Made by a program: the position numbers and the translations under genes. The notes beneath the pieces were generated by a model. That model had not been told where the DNA came from. It did not search any database and was given only the letters and a program-made list of their open reading frames with translations. DNA of 64,000 nt from Curvularia sp. ZM96. Its lineage: Eukaryota; Ascomycota; Dothideomycetes; Pleosporales; Pleosporaceae. Below are positions 1-10,562 of the stretch, piece after piece. The first letter of the stretch is position 1. Each line of letters opens with the position of its first letter. The stretch spans positions 620,001-684,000 of the forward strand of contig JAJGBQ010000008.1 in assembly GCA_022457065.1 (NCBI GenBank), read 5' to 3'.

Positions 1-279
1 CACGCACGTCGCCTCCGTGGGACGGTCGCTTAATAGGGTCGGTTGGCTGCTCATTATAGGGCCGCTTGAAAAAGCTCATGAAGCAATCCTTAATTGTGCG
101 GCTTCTGCGACAGTGACTTAAGAAGAATGCGTTCATCGGTGGTTCAATAGTTGCTATCTTGACGTCCGCCGGCACGCGAGGCCCCAAGCATCTATTGCCC
201 CCGCCTGTGCTCCAAAGATAACGTTACGTAACTAACAGTGAATTAAGTTAGAAGCTTCTAAAATCAGCAAATTTCCGCC
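1..279. other. Intergenic, no gene seen
   Basis: No open frame with recognisable content and no repeat shared with the rest of the window was noticed. It flanks the left edge of a MULE relic. Confidence 0.5.
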
Positions 280-311
280 GGCTGGCGAGATTTGTCCCCC
301 GCGCTAGTGCT
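280..311 (+). repeat. Remnant of MULE terminal inverted repeat
   Basis: The sequence starts GGCTGGCGAGATTTGTCCCC and runs into CGCTAGTGCTAG. The full MULE at 34150-37050 has ends built from GAGATTTGTCCCCAA units followed by CGCTAG(TGCTAG). Only one unit is left here, against three and five in the other copy. It marks the outer end of the broken MULE whose coding remnant starts at 449. Confidence 0.7.
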
Positions 312-448
312 AGTGAAAGTTACTCTTTCACTTTGGTTTAGCGCGTAATTTATGGACGCGACAACATCACGACGCCGCGCGTCTTTGCAATAGGTTCACA
401 ACTTTCAAGACATACGAGTATTAACTCTCTTTCCTTGTTTATAACATT

Positions 449-677
449 ATGGGTGACATTGCACCTCCTCCAGACCTGCTATACGGCACCTATGAAGAAG
501 CTTTTGATGCCCTTAAGGCGCATGGCATGCAGCATGGCTATGGCTTTGTACTTAAGCGCAGCAAACCTCATAACTCTAAGGTTAAAGTCCGATATTACTA
601 CCACTGCGACCGCTTTAGGAGCAATTTCCAATCAACTGCAAAAGTTCTAAGTACAAGCACGCGCTCAATAGGGTGTC
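449..677 (+). pseudogene. Truncated MULE transposase, N-terminal FAR1/WRKY-GCM1-like zinc-finger part
   Basis: The reading frame begins MGDIAPPPDLLYGTYEEAF and is closely similar, residue for residue, to the start of the MULE transposase encoded on the minus strand at 35767-36819. It covers the region with the YYYHC...GCP cysteines that begins the zinc-chelating DNA-binding domain. Similarity stops abruptly at about 677, just after the GCP motif. There the sequence changes to an unrelated repeat end (AGTATATGATGCT...) also seen near 31085. The metal ligands downstream and the whole DDE catalytic domain are missing, so no transposase activity is possible. Interpretation: a MULE copy in plus orientation, cut by insertion of another repeat and never continued downstream in this window. 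Confidence 0.85.
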
Positions 678-864
678 CTAGTATATGATGCTACGTGAAT
701 CTGACCCCCGATTCATCCTAATCAGGTAATTGCGCACCCTGAATCAAAAACGCGCGTATGCGACGCGAATCAGATGCTGATTCTCGCCTATTATAGTCTA
801 GCGTGAATCAGCCCCTTCATTTCCGCGTTTTAGTTCTAGCGTAAGCCCCCTAAACCATTATACT
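677..864. repeat. End of an unidentified repeat between MULE relic and pogo element
   Basis: The first bases, CCTAGTATATGATGCTACGT, recur with one mismatch at 31083-31103. The rest holds several CGTGAATC/GATTC-type short inverted motifs. This looks like one terminus of a transposon that broke the MULE and was later hit by the pogo element at 867. No matching opposite end was found. Confidence 0.4.
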
Positions 865-866
865 TA

Positions 867-930
867 ACGTGGTTCACAAGTGAGTCGCTAACCCAAGCGA
901 GTCGCTAACGCCTCACCAGCACGTCGACTT
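867..930 (+). repeat. Left TIR of pogo element 1
   Basis: Begins ACGTGGTTCACAAG and contains a direct repeat of GCGAGTCGCTAAC-like sequence. It is the inverse of 2650-2713 with one mismatch, and a TA precedes it. Confidence 0.95.
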
Positions 931-944
931 CAACACTATAACGC

Positions 945-2594
945 GTGATGTCTCAACAACGCAATAATCAATCTACCTATACTGAATCAGATCTCCAACT
1001 TGCTCTTCTTGATGTTCTATCGCAACGTGTTCAGAGTGTAAACCGTGCTGCTACTATCTACAACGTCCCACAAAGAACTCTATCTGATCGACGCGCTGGG
1101 AAACGCCCCCGACGCGACTGCGTACCGAAGTCGAAGCGCCTTGATAAGCTAGAAGAGGAGGCTATAGTTAAGCGTATTCTTGAGGAGTCTGCGCGAGGAT
1201 TTGCGCCTACAAAGCCTGACGTTCGAGCAATGGCTAATAAACTCCTGCATGAGCGTGGGAGCAACCCTGTTGACAAGAACTGGGTTGACAGCTTTGTTAA
1301 GAGGACTCCTGAGCTCCGCACACGCTGGAGCCGTCCCTATGATTACCAGCGAGCTACCTGCGAGGACCCAGCGGCTATCCAGCGCTGGTTCGACTTAGTC
1401 CAGGCGACAAAGCAGAAGTGGGGTATTGTAGACGACGATATCTACAACTTTGACGAAACTGGCTTTATAATAGGCAAGATTTTATCACAGTTAGTTATTA
1501 CAGCATCAGAAGGATATGGCAGAAAGAAGCGGATACAGCTAGGCAACCGTGAGTGGGTTACTGTGATCCAAGGCGTGGGCGCGTCGGGTCGCCGGCTGCC
1601 CCCCTTCGTTATCTTTGCGGGCAAGGTGCTTATCGACGTCTGGTTCAAAGACCTGCCTACTAACTAGGTCCTTGAAGTCAGTCCCAATGGCTGGACGAAC
1701 AATCAGCTTGCTCTTGCCTGGTTGGAGCACTTTGACACCCATACAAAGAGCTGTACTGTGGGTGGGTATCGACTACTTATTATCGACGGCCACGAGAGCC
1801 ACTGCTCCGTCGATTTCCAGGATCTTTGCAAGAAGAAGAATATTGTTCTTCTCTGCATGCCTGCGCACTCGTCTCACCTATTGCAGCCTCTTGACGTCGC
1901 CTGCTTCTCGCCGTTGAAGCGCAAGTATGGCGACGTGATCTCAGGCTTGGCACGCAACCGCACCAACTATATCAGTAAGGAGACCTTCCTGCCAGTCTTT
2001 AAGGCTGCTTTTGAGCAGTCTATCACGAAGGAGAATATCCAAGCTGGCTTTAGAGGCGCTGGTCTAGTCCCACATGACCCACAGGCTGTGCTATCAAAGC
2101 TTGATGTAGCAGTGCAGACACCACATCAATCACCGCGACAGGTAGCCGCCTGGCAGGCGCAGACACCACGCAATGCGCGCGAAGTCGAGGCTCAAATTGG
2201 TCTTATTCAAGAGAGCGTGAGAAAGCGCCGTGGGTCCTCTGCCAATTCACTTACCAACCAGATTGCGCAGTTGAGTAAAGGGGCTCAGCAAATGGCACAT
2301 AAAATGACGCTTTTGACAGAGAAAATAACTACTCTTCAAGAGGCTCTTGACGAATCAAATAAGCGTAAGAGCCGCAAGCGGCGATACGTACGGACAGAAG
2401 AGACTCTCACTGTAGGCGAGGTACAAGAAGTATTAGCTGAACAGGCGGGTAGCAGTCGTGGCGCCGGTGAGAGTGCGTCGAAGAGGGTGCGAGGAGAGAG
2501 GCGGTGCGGGCGTTGCAAGCAGATTGGACACAACGCTCGTACCTGCGCAGTTGAAATCGATAGTGCTAGTGATAGTGATGGATCTGAGGAGTAA
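945..2594 (+). pseudogene. pogo/Fot1 family DDE transposase with CCHC knuckle, one in-frame stop
   Basis: One 550-codon frame from ATG 945 to the stop at 2592-2594, interrupted by TAG at 1665-1667. Order: HTH_psq-like region (about residues 10-50), CENP-B-type HTH (about 70-135, with the WVDSFVKRTPELRTR stretch), then a DDE_1 catalytic core. The core has NFDETG as first Asp, LLIIDGHESH as second and QPLDVACFSPLKR as third. A lysine/arginine-rich, probably coiled C-terminus ends in a CCHC zinc knuckle (C-x2-C-x4-H-x4-C near 2508-2550). The stop sits where a Trp codon would fit (TGG to TAG), a G:C-to-A:T change in CpA context on the other strand, as RIP makes. Apart from this codon the frame is open. 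Family membership is clear; present activity is unlikely. Confidence 0.92.
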
Positions 2595-2649
2595 ATTGGC
2601 TTATTACGATTTTTAATATACTATGCTGAATAGCTGTGATAACGTTGCG

Positions 2650-2713
2650 AAGTCGACGCGCTGGTGAGGCGTTAGCGACTCGCTTGGGTTAGCGACTCAC
2701 TTGTGAACCACGT
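2650..2713 (-). repeat. Right TIR of pogo element 1
   Basis: Inverse of 867-930 with one mismatch. It ends ...CTTGTGAACCACGT and is followed by TA at 2714-2715. Confidence 0.95.
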
Positions 2714-2924
2714 TATAGTGAAATACAACCAGTTAAATATAGTAGAGCTATCTTTGCGTTCTTACTTTTCGTTAATAGCTGTAATTGTTCAAAGCCTACG
2801 GAGTAGAGATGGCAACAAATTGGGTGCTGTCAACACCAGTGTCTATCGCTAACCGACTTGTACGTAGGGCCGATCGCCTAAATTAAAGCTATTAGTTACT
2901 AAATTCATACTTGATATCTTGTAG

Positions 2925-5749
2925 CCGTATGATCTAGTTGCTTTAGACTATATCACGTTTGTTCCAAGCGAGAAAGTAATCGTCTGCACCCACTGTTGTA
3001 CCGCAGTACCTGCCACGCGCTTAGATGCCCACCTTCAAACTTCCCACCGTGTTCCATCCAAACTGCGGCGAATAACAATAGCCCGATTCAACGGCGTGCC
3101 TGCTGCACAGTCTTTTAAAGATCTGGTGCCTCGCCAGGATGGATCCGCTCCGCTCTCGTATCTTCTTCCACCCGTACCTGGATTTTGTTGTCCGCACTGT
3201 ATCGCGGGAAAGACAATCAACTGGGATCAAATGCGACAGCATGCCAAAGCAAAACATAACATTACCGCTCCAGAATGTCTTCGAGATCAATCTAGATACA
3301 AGTGTTACCTACAGAGCTGGACGACATACTCGCCGAAACACTGGGTAGTAACCCAAGGTAACGGCTCTAGTCAGCAAGCGATTCCTGAGCAACCATACTC
3401 TATGAGCGAAGAAGAACATCTATTGCGGATGGAGTATGAAGAGGAAGAAGAAGAACAGCGCTTTCATGGCGAGAGTGACGTGGTAGCTCTAGACACAGAG
3501 CTAGAGCACGACGAGAATACAGAGTGGTTTCGAGGCTGTGAATGGCCGACGTAGTTCGCTCACAAGCCTATCCACGTTATCGTCGCAGCGGCAGCATTGC
3601 CCTCCGCAAGAACATCCGAGGATCTTGTACTAGGCCTTTGGAATGGTTTCGAATGTGTGAGCCCAGCACAGACAGAGAGGGTTATTTGGAAGATACTAGA
3701 AGCCAGCAGATTTGTGTTTCAGCGATGCGAAATGACGCTCAAACAGACACCGCGCGTTCTGCGTTGCTGGCTTCGGAGCTGGACGCCTTCTTTCCTTCCT
3801 TATCCATTTGAGCTGCCTCAACGCGAACAAACCCGGCGAAGATACTACGTCATCCACGAGCGGTTTCTATGCTATATCTTCCGGATACTAGCACTATCGC
3901 GTAACATAAAGGAGCCTACAAGCGAAATTTCTGGGTTGCAGCTGACTACGGCTCAGGCAGTCATGATGAACATATCTGGAACTATATTTCTGCTGTCGGC
4001 GAACAGGCAGACCGCGGGGTATCGTTCCAATCATCACTGGATTGGGCCCATGAGAATGTGTTCCAACTTCTTGTCATGTTCTGGACGGACCTGTCGCACG
4101 ATGGAAACATGAGCCGTAGCGCTATTATGCATTTCTCTGGTGTTCTAGGAATCCACCCTACTGAACTATGCTTCCGTAAGCCCTATGATTATACGCCATT
4201 GATATCAGCACTCCTGTGGGTGGGACGTCTCATCGTACTCGAGTACGCTCTACCGCTTGCACCATACAACCATCTCCAAGTTCCTTGGCCTGAGCGCACT
4301 GTCTATCCTGACCAAGCACAGCGGTTGCGTGAGCATATCCGACCTAAATATCTTCAACGAGGAAGCCTTGCGTCGGCTGGCTACCTTATTGAACGGCTTC
4401 AGCATGGACGAGCCATTGCTAGGCGCGAGGGTCCCCGAACGAACATATCATGGTCGCTAGATGACCTGACGCTGTATATTGCAGACACCCAAATTCATAT
4501 GCGGCAATTTCGCGAGACGATCCATAGCGTCATAGTAGGATTGCAAAATCTTACACAAGAGCTTTGTTTTGGTTAGTAGCCAGATGACCAACTGAATGCT
4601 GTACAGGATAATCTTGCAGCTCACCGCCCAGGATTCTCATTTCTCACACACTCAGCCAACAAACTAAAGGGGTCTTTTCGCGCTGTGAGCAGACTCGCAT
4701 TCTCGGAGCAAGGCGGGTTTTCACTAGAGACAAGAAGAGGGAAAGCCAAGATGGAACAGTACCTCAAAAAAAGCGACCAGTTTATCTGCCTACTCTATGC
4801 AGCAATGCACATGACGAATGGCATGCCAGCACGCGGAGAAGAATTTAGGGTGTTGCGATGGGCTGACACAGTTTCTGTGCAGCGAAATATCTTCTTGTAC
4901 AAGGGAAAGGTGATTCTTGTTTTTTCGTATAACAAAGCAAACACCAACACCAACAATTCCTTTTACATTGTGCGATCTCCCTGTCCTATAGTACAAAGGA
5001 TTCTCTACGTGTACCTTGTGTACATCCGACCGTTCCGCAGTCTTATCAGCCGAAATCTAGGGATCTTGCCTAAAAACTCAACGAACCCTCACTTATTCAG
5101 CACACACGAAAGCGCGACCTCGTGCTTCTCCTCAGGCCAGGCCCACTCGAGCCTGAAAAAAGCAACAGCTGGGTGTTCTGTTCCTATGAATACCAGTTTG
5201 TATAGGCAAACCGCAGTGAGCATCGCTAAGAAACACCTCCCAGGCCTTGTGGCACCATTCGACCCTAGCACACCAAAAGATCATAACGGCTTTCTTCAGC
5301 TTCTTGCTTTTCAGACAGGTCACCGACCCGTCACGCATGCTAGTGCATACGCGCTTGAGCATGGCTTTCCTGCAAAACTTCAGCCCGATCTTATCGACCG
5401 ATACCTCGCGAATAGTCATATGTGGCACGAGTTTACATTGACTAGAGAAGAAGATGTTCTAGATCACAGTCTATCACCTGCACAATATGTCTCAAGCAGT
5501 ACGTCGCGAGTTGGCTATTGCCCAGACAACGTCACCACAAGGACGCCAGAATGCGCGACACCTGAGGGGAGCGATGCAGATTCATCGGATGAATTCTCCT
5601 CTCCGCGGATGCAAGAGCGAAGACAGCAAAGAGGGAAGAAGCGAGGTAGAGAAAGCGAGACTCACAGTCCTTTTACAAGGAAAATTCATATTATGCAGCA
5701 ACAATTGGACGACCTCATCAGAGAACGGGCTACATCAAAGAGAATATGA
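2925..5749 (+). pseudogene. DUF3505-like zinc finger plus tyrosine-recombinase-like protein, no helicase, broken
   Basis: Three collinear blocks read as one former protein. Block 1 (frame open from 2925) has C-x2-C...H...H followed by a second C-x2-C...H...H around residues FCCPHC and HAKAKH, the layout of DUF3505/OrsD-type zinc-finger regions. It is stopped by TAG at 3552, where a Trp codon would fit, then resumes in frame. A frame change follows near 4040-4060. Block 2 (4058-5749) has two TAG codons at 4574-4579. It ends in a domain with tyrosine-recombinase signatures: Arg in MPARGEEF (about 4832), YRQT (Arg, about 5204), then TGH and a Tyr eight residues later (5348-5350). A charged 100-residue tail ends at 5749 without helicase motifs. 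It matches the helicase-bearing gene at 6430-10302 without gaps around the catalytic tyrosine. Inactive as written. Confidence 0.72.
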
Positions 5750-5862
5750 GCTTCATGCTAACAAAGTAGCGGATACAGTAAGAGTCTGATCAATTGTTTA
5801 AGCTGAAGACTAAGTAATTAGGAAGATGGAAGGGTACATAGTTCTGGCAAAGAATGGAGTTC

Positions 5863-5885
5863 AGGGTTAGGGTAGGGTTAACCCA
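5863..5885 (+). repeat. Interstitial telomere-like repeat, cluster 1
   Basis: Reads AGGGTTAGGGTAGGGTTAAC and then CCA. It contains TTAGGG units, the telomere unit of most filamentous ascomycetes, and turns into the inverse TTAACCC at its end. Confidence 0.6.
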
Positions 5886-6065
5886 TAGCCCGCGCCGAAA
5901 CAGGCTTAGCGTTAGGGCTGACTTAACCCCAAGTGCATCCCAGTATGGGCCCTAGAGGGGTGTCAAAGCATATGTAGTAACTAAGAAAGTCTTTTTTAGT
6001 CTCTCCAATAGCAGCGCGAAACTCACAGCTTCGTATATACAAGTATACAGGGTAGTTGCTGCACA

Positions 6066-6100
6066 TAGGGTTAGGGCTAGGGTTAGGGCTTAACCCTGAG
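6066..6100 (+). repeat. Interstitial telomere-like repeat, cluster 2
   Basis: Contains AGGGTTAGGGCTAGGGTTAG followed by inverted TTAACCCTGAG. Units are degenerate TTAGGG/CTAGGG, again with a switch of orientation. Confidence 0.6.
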
Positions 6101-6429
6101 CTAACCCCAAGTTTAGGGCTACGTCGTGGCAGCATATAGAGTTATTAAGAAAGTCTTTTTCAGTCTCCCCAACAGTAGTTAGTATCGCACAGCTACTATA
6201 CAGAGTCGCTGTAAGATTCTAACAAGCGCTTGACCCCAGCAACAGCGTTGCTGGGAGAACCGGGGTGACGTCTGACAGCTGGTTGTATCAGCACAACAAC
6301 AAACATGTATATTAGCACTAATTTACTTACACTACTCTATCAACAGTACTCGCACTAAGCATTGAATGCATATGCATATACGTAATTTATTTCTCTGCTA
6401 AGACTTGGACTATAAACACAAGCGTCTTT

Positions 6430-9400
6430 ATGGAGCTACCCATCTGGGACAGTCGCAGGCCCGCATCACAGAGCAGCACGACACTAGTCTCGGTAGACAA
6501 CTGCGACGATGTTTTCTGCTTTCTAGCTGATTTTGGTGTGCTAGTTTGCAAGCAGCACTGCAGCGGCGTAGTAAATCTAGACAGGCATCTGTTTGAACAG
6601 CATGCAACGCCCGCTAAAGTACCAAAAGAGATTGTACAGCACTTTGCGCGCTGCGAGAGCATAGATCCGAAGGATGTTGAGCTCCCCGAGCAGCCCGCTT
6701 ATCTATTTGAAGAGCTGGGGACGCCGCTAGATGGATTCGGCTGCAAAAGATGCGAGTTTCTTACTGTTAACATTAACGCAATGCGCATGCACTTGAAAAA
6801 AAAATCACCAGCAAGCTTGGAAGGGAGAGAAAAGTGCGCTTTTTAATTGTGTCAAAGTTCAGACGTTTTTCAGAAGTAGTGGGCTGCAGAAATATTTTTT
6901 GGTTGATTTGGGTGTTGGGGGAAATGGGGAAAAATTCGATCAAAACGAGATTGCCAAACAACAACTCAGCAGGTGGCATGACATGCGAACACAGCTCGAA
7001 AAAGAGATGCAAGTTATGGCAGAGGCTACAAAGACTGATAAAACTGGCTGGTTTAAGAGAACTGGGTGGTTGACGTTTCTAGAAGGCCGAAATCTCGCTC
7101 ACCTGGGCTATCAAACCCGCTTGCCCGACCGCAACGAAGCAAAGCTGCAGCAGGCTGCAAAGCTAACAGAAGCATTGATTGAGAGATCTGTTCATGGCTT
7201 GGCAACAGTGCCGCAGGAGACGCGGCGCTGGCATCGCAGTGCGCAGCAGACGGTTGTTGATCAGCGGCCGCTAGCCCGACTGCAGAACCCCCGAGAGTCA
7301 GGCAGTGTACGCTAGCTATATGGTCCGATTTGTCTGCTTTTATCTTCGCATTATTGCAGACGAAGAGCGTCGGGTGGATCAGTATCTGGCACAGAGGGAT
7401 CGGGCTGTGGACGCTGACGCGGACAGCGCAAGCGATGAGGAGGCTGGCACAGAGAGCGAGTACAACGACAGCGACATAGAGGGCACAGTTGACAGCAACA
7501 ACGACGTGGTAGTGCCGCAGCGACAGCCGCGCAGCGCTGTACCGGCTGACAAGATGAAGGATGCCCGTGAGCTGTTCCGGTGGAAGGACAATCAGAAGGC
7601 GCTAGCAAGACAGCTGTGGCTTTCGCTGGGCGACGGCAACACAGCTGCACAGACAGACGCGCTGCTGGACTCACTGGCTTTGTTTATTCTCACAGGCTAC
7701 GGCACAGACGAGTTTTCAAGTGGTTTGGTGCAGTATCTGGCTGTGCTGGGCATAGACACGCGGACAAACTGCTTGCGCTCTGCAAAGAATTTCTCGTACA
7801 TGCTTGCTGGGGTTATCTACTGCGTTCGTGTACTCGCAGTAGAAAAGATGTTGCCCGCAGCTGAGCGTGAGGATCAGACGGAAGAGCACATGGAGCAGTT
7901 CTTGGATGTGCGCAAGAAGTATCTGGCAGACGGCTCATTCAGCCCGATGAGTGCTATGATCAGTCTACTGGCGTATGGCAAGCATGCAGCGCTGAACGAA
8001 GGCAATGCTGGCAACGCGTACTGGTCGCTCGACAGGAAGACGTTTTATCTTAGCGGCCGGCCGATTGCGATTGAGCGTTTCCGCAAGATGGCTCAGAGCA
8101 TGGAAGCTGAGTTAGAGGACAAATTTTGGCAGCTATGCTGGGTGGACAGTGCTGCTGAACGCTTTTCGATTGATCTAGCAAAGATTCAAGATGACATTAC
8201 ATTCACAACCCGCGGCATGTTATTTGTCACGACTGCAGGCAATAATCTGTCAGATGGGTTGGAATGGATGCTGACAAGGGCGTGCAGCACTAGGGGTGGC
8301 ATGCGACTGCAGACGTCAGACGGCCGGTGGAGAAGCAAAAAGGTGCGCGAGTATCTGCGGCAGATGGATCGCTTCTTAGAACTAATGCTTGGCTGTGTGC
8401 ATGTTGAGTCTGGACAGCCGGCGCGAGGGTCAGAGATTGTGACGATGCGGCACTGCAACGGGCTGCTGCAGGACCGCAATATCTTTGTCATGGACGGTAC
8501 TGTGATGACTGTCGTGCGCTATCACAAGTCACAGTCTCAATGGGACAAGCCGAAGGTGATTCCGCGCTTTCTGCCGCCGCGATTAGGGCAGATTGTGGCG
8601 TTGTACTTGAGCTACGTACAGCCGTTTCGAGAGTTTCTGGTGGTGAGCGTGCTGGGGGGTGGCTTGGACGACTACGTGTGGAGTAATGAGCAGGGGGCAT
8701 GGAATACGGATCGACTGACGAAGGTGCTAAGACGCGAGACAGGCAAGCGGCTGGGTGTAGAGCTGCACACGCTAGACTACCGTCATACGGCGGTTGGGAT
8801 TGGGCGGGTGATGGTAGGGGAGTCGTTTGGCAAGGGGTATCAGGATGAGATTGGTGAGATTGATGAAGCCGAGGTGGATGAAGAGGAGGAAGACTTGATT
8901 GAGCTGCAGAACGCACGAAGCACGGTAATGGGCGTAGGCAACTACAGCGTATCGATTGACATTGTCAAGCATCTCAGCACGCGGTCAATTGATGCGTTCC
9001 GGGCGCTGAGTACTGCTTGGCACCGCTTTTTGGGCGTAGATGGACAGGCTGAAGCAGCCGAGGAGCGTAGCGTACGGCGGAAAAGGCGGATGCGAGAGAG
9101 TATCTCAGGGCAGCCGAGACTGCCGAAAGAGAAGGCTGTTCAGGTAGAAGACGCGCGAGCTGCAGTTGTACAGAGGGCACTGCAGCAGGTGCTAGGGAAG
9201 CAGGAGGTTGGGTTCCGTTCGATGGAGCAGGAGCGGGCTTTGTACGCGGTGCTGGACAAGCAGACGCCGCTAGTGGTGGTGCTTCCGACAGGAGGGGGCA
9301 AGAGCTTGCTATTCACGCTGCCGGCATTGATTGAGGAGAATGGGGTGACGGTGGTGGTGGTGCCGTACCGGGCGTTGATTGAGGACTTGGTCAGCCGAAT

Positions 9401-10302
9401 TGGTCGGTGTGGCGTTGACTGCATGGAGTGGAAGCATGGCGAGAACAACCCGGCGTCTGTGGTCGTGGTTAGCGCAGACGTAGCAGGCGACACGACAAGC
9501 AACGGCAACTTTTTAGGCTATGCTCAGCTGTTGAGGAGTAAGAGGCTGCTGCAGCGGGTGGTGGTGGATGAGTGTTATTTGCTGTTTACGGCATGGCACT
9601 GGCGGGACAATCTGCTCAAGGTGAAGAACTTGCGGCTGCTAGGATGCCCGATTGTGTTGCTAACCGCAACGCTGCCGCTGGTGCAGGAGGGGGAGCTGGA
9701 GGCAAGCATGCTAGTGCGTGACGCAACATACATCTGGGCAAGCACAACGCGGCCGAACGCGCGATACTTTGTGTTGTGGTGTCAGCGTAGGAAATTGGAA
9801 GATACGGCGTTGGTGGTGTGTAAGCGGTGGGCAGAGAAGCTGCGGCAGTCTAGGCAGAAGGGGGTAGTGTACTGTCTGAGCAAGGGGCAGTGTGAGCGAA
9901 TGGCCGAGGCTGTGCGCACTATCACGCGGATGTGGAGGAGCGAGGGGAGCGGTTGCAGGCGTGGGTAGAGCAGGGAGAGCTACGTTGGCACTAGGGATAG
10001 GCGTCGACTATCTGGGGATTGTGTATATCTTGCATGTTGGGATGCCGTGGAGCATGACAGACTTTGCACAGGCGAGTGGGCGTGGGGGGCGAGGTGGAGA
10101 GGCGTTTGAGGTGGTGGTGATGGTGGAGCACGGGGAGGTGGAGAAGAGGATGGAGCAGGAGCGTAGGGACATCGACGTGCAGGTAATGGGCAATGTTGAA
10201 CTCTTTGAGATGCTGCGCTTACTTGCTTTGCCCCGACGACCTATCGCCTCGAAAAACCGCGCCCGTTTTGATGTATCGAGATGCGACTTTTCAAGGCGAT
10301 AG
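6430..10302 (+). pseudogene. Telomere-linked RecQ-type helicase gene with DUF3505 and tyrosine-recombinase-like domains, frameshifted
   Basis: Pieces in order: DUF3505-like double zinc finger (6430-6846, C-x3-C..H..H then CKRC..H); a shift at the A-run near 6795; a middle part (6899-7315) with a second shift near the C-run at 7287-7295; and a long frame (7305-9968). The long frame has a recombinase-like domain: PARGSE Arg (8424), YRHT Arg (8781) and Tyr in GVGNYSV (8943), with the usual GH before the Tyr replaced by AR. An SF2 helicase follows, with motif I PTGGGKS (about 9289), motif II DECY, motif III LLTATLP and GVVYCLSKGQCERMAEAV. Frames change again near 9910 and 9980. The last piece holds motif V/VI (GIGVDYLG and QASGRGGR). 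The end near 10195 looks truncated. At least four frame changes make it a pseudogene unless some are sequence errors. Confidence 0.85.
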
Positions 10303-10562
10303 CTACGGGTTGTAGGAGTCATTTCATTAAAAATTATTAGAAAGTATTATACTTTGGTGGAGTAGTGGTGTTGCAAAGCTGGGGTGAAGATTGGTGGTTG
10401 GGGCCCGTGCTCAGACTGGCGCCTTTTTTGTCACGGGGCGGACGCGGCTGTCGCTCGGCCAACCACAAGCATAATGCAACTAGGCGCCAAATCATCATAA
10501 AGAACGACACTTCACATGTCTACCGCCCGACCGACTCCCGCACTTCACACACCAGCGCTGCT

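Larger units (their letters stand above)
867..2713 (+). mobile_element. Fot1/pogo-type DNA transposon, full length, one nonsense codon
   Basis: An 1847-bp element bounded by 64-bp terminal inverted repeats (867-930 and 2650-2713) that differ at one position. It is flanked by TA dinucleotides at 865-866 and 2714-2715, the target duplication expected of Tc1/mariner/pogo elements. It carries one DDE transposase frame (945-2594) broken only by an in-frame TAG at 1665. A shorter deleted relative lies at 17626-18468. With intact ends, this copy could in principle be moved by a transposase supplied in trans. Confidence 0.93.
5750..6429. other. Spacer with degenerate telomere-like repeats
   Basis: No coding content. 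It contains two clusters of TTAGGG-type sequence (5863-5885 and 6066-6100) and a duplicated AGAAAGTCTTTTT(T/C)AGTCTC(T/C) motif near 5986-6004 and 6149-6167. It separates the two recombinase-related genes. Confidence 0.7.

Noticed and set aside
5863..6100. True chromosome end (telomere)
   Set aside because: Only a few degenerate units in both orientations, with genes on both sides; at best an interstitial remnant.
6793..7310. Introns explaining the frame changes in the helicase gene
   Set aside because: Protein similarity runs through each shift with no missing residues, and no GT..AG segment fits; single-base indels are simpler.
7351..9508. Several long minus-strand frames inside the helicase gene
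   Set aside because: They are antisense shadows in GC-rich coding sequence, with low-complexity Ser/Pro/Arg content and no motifs.
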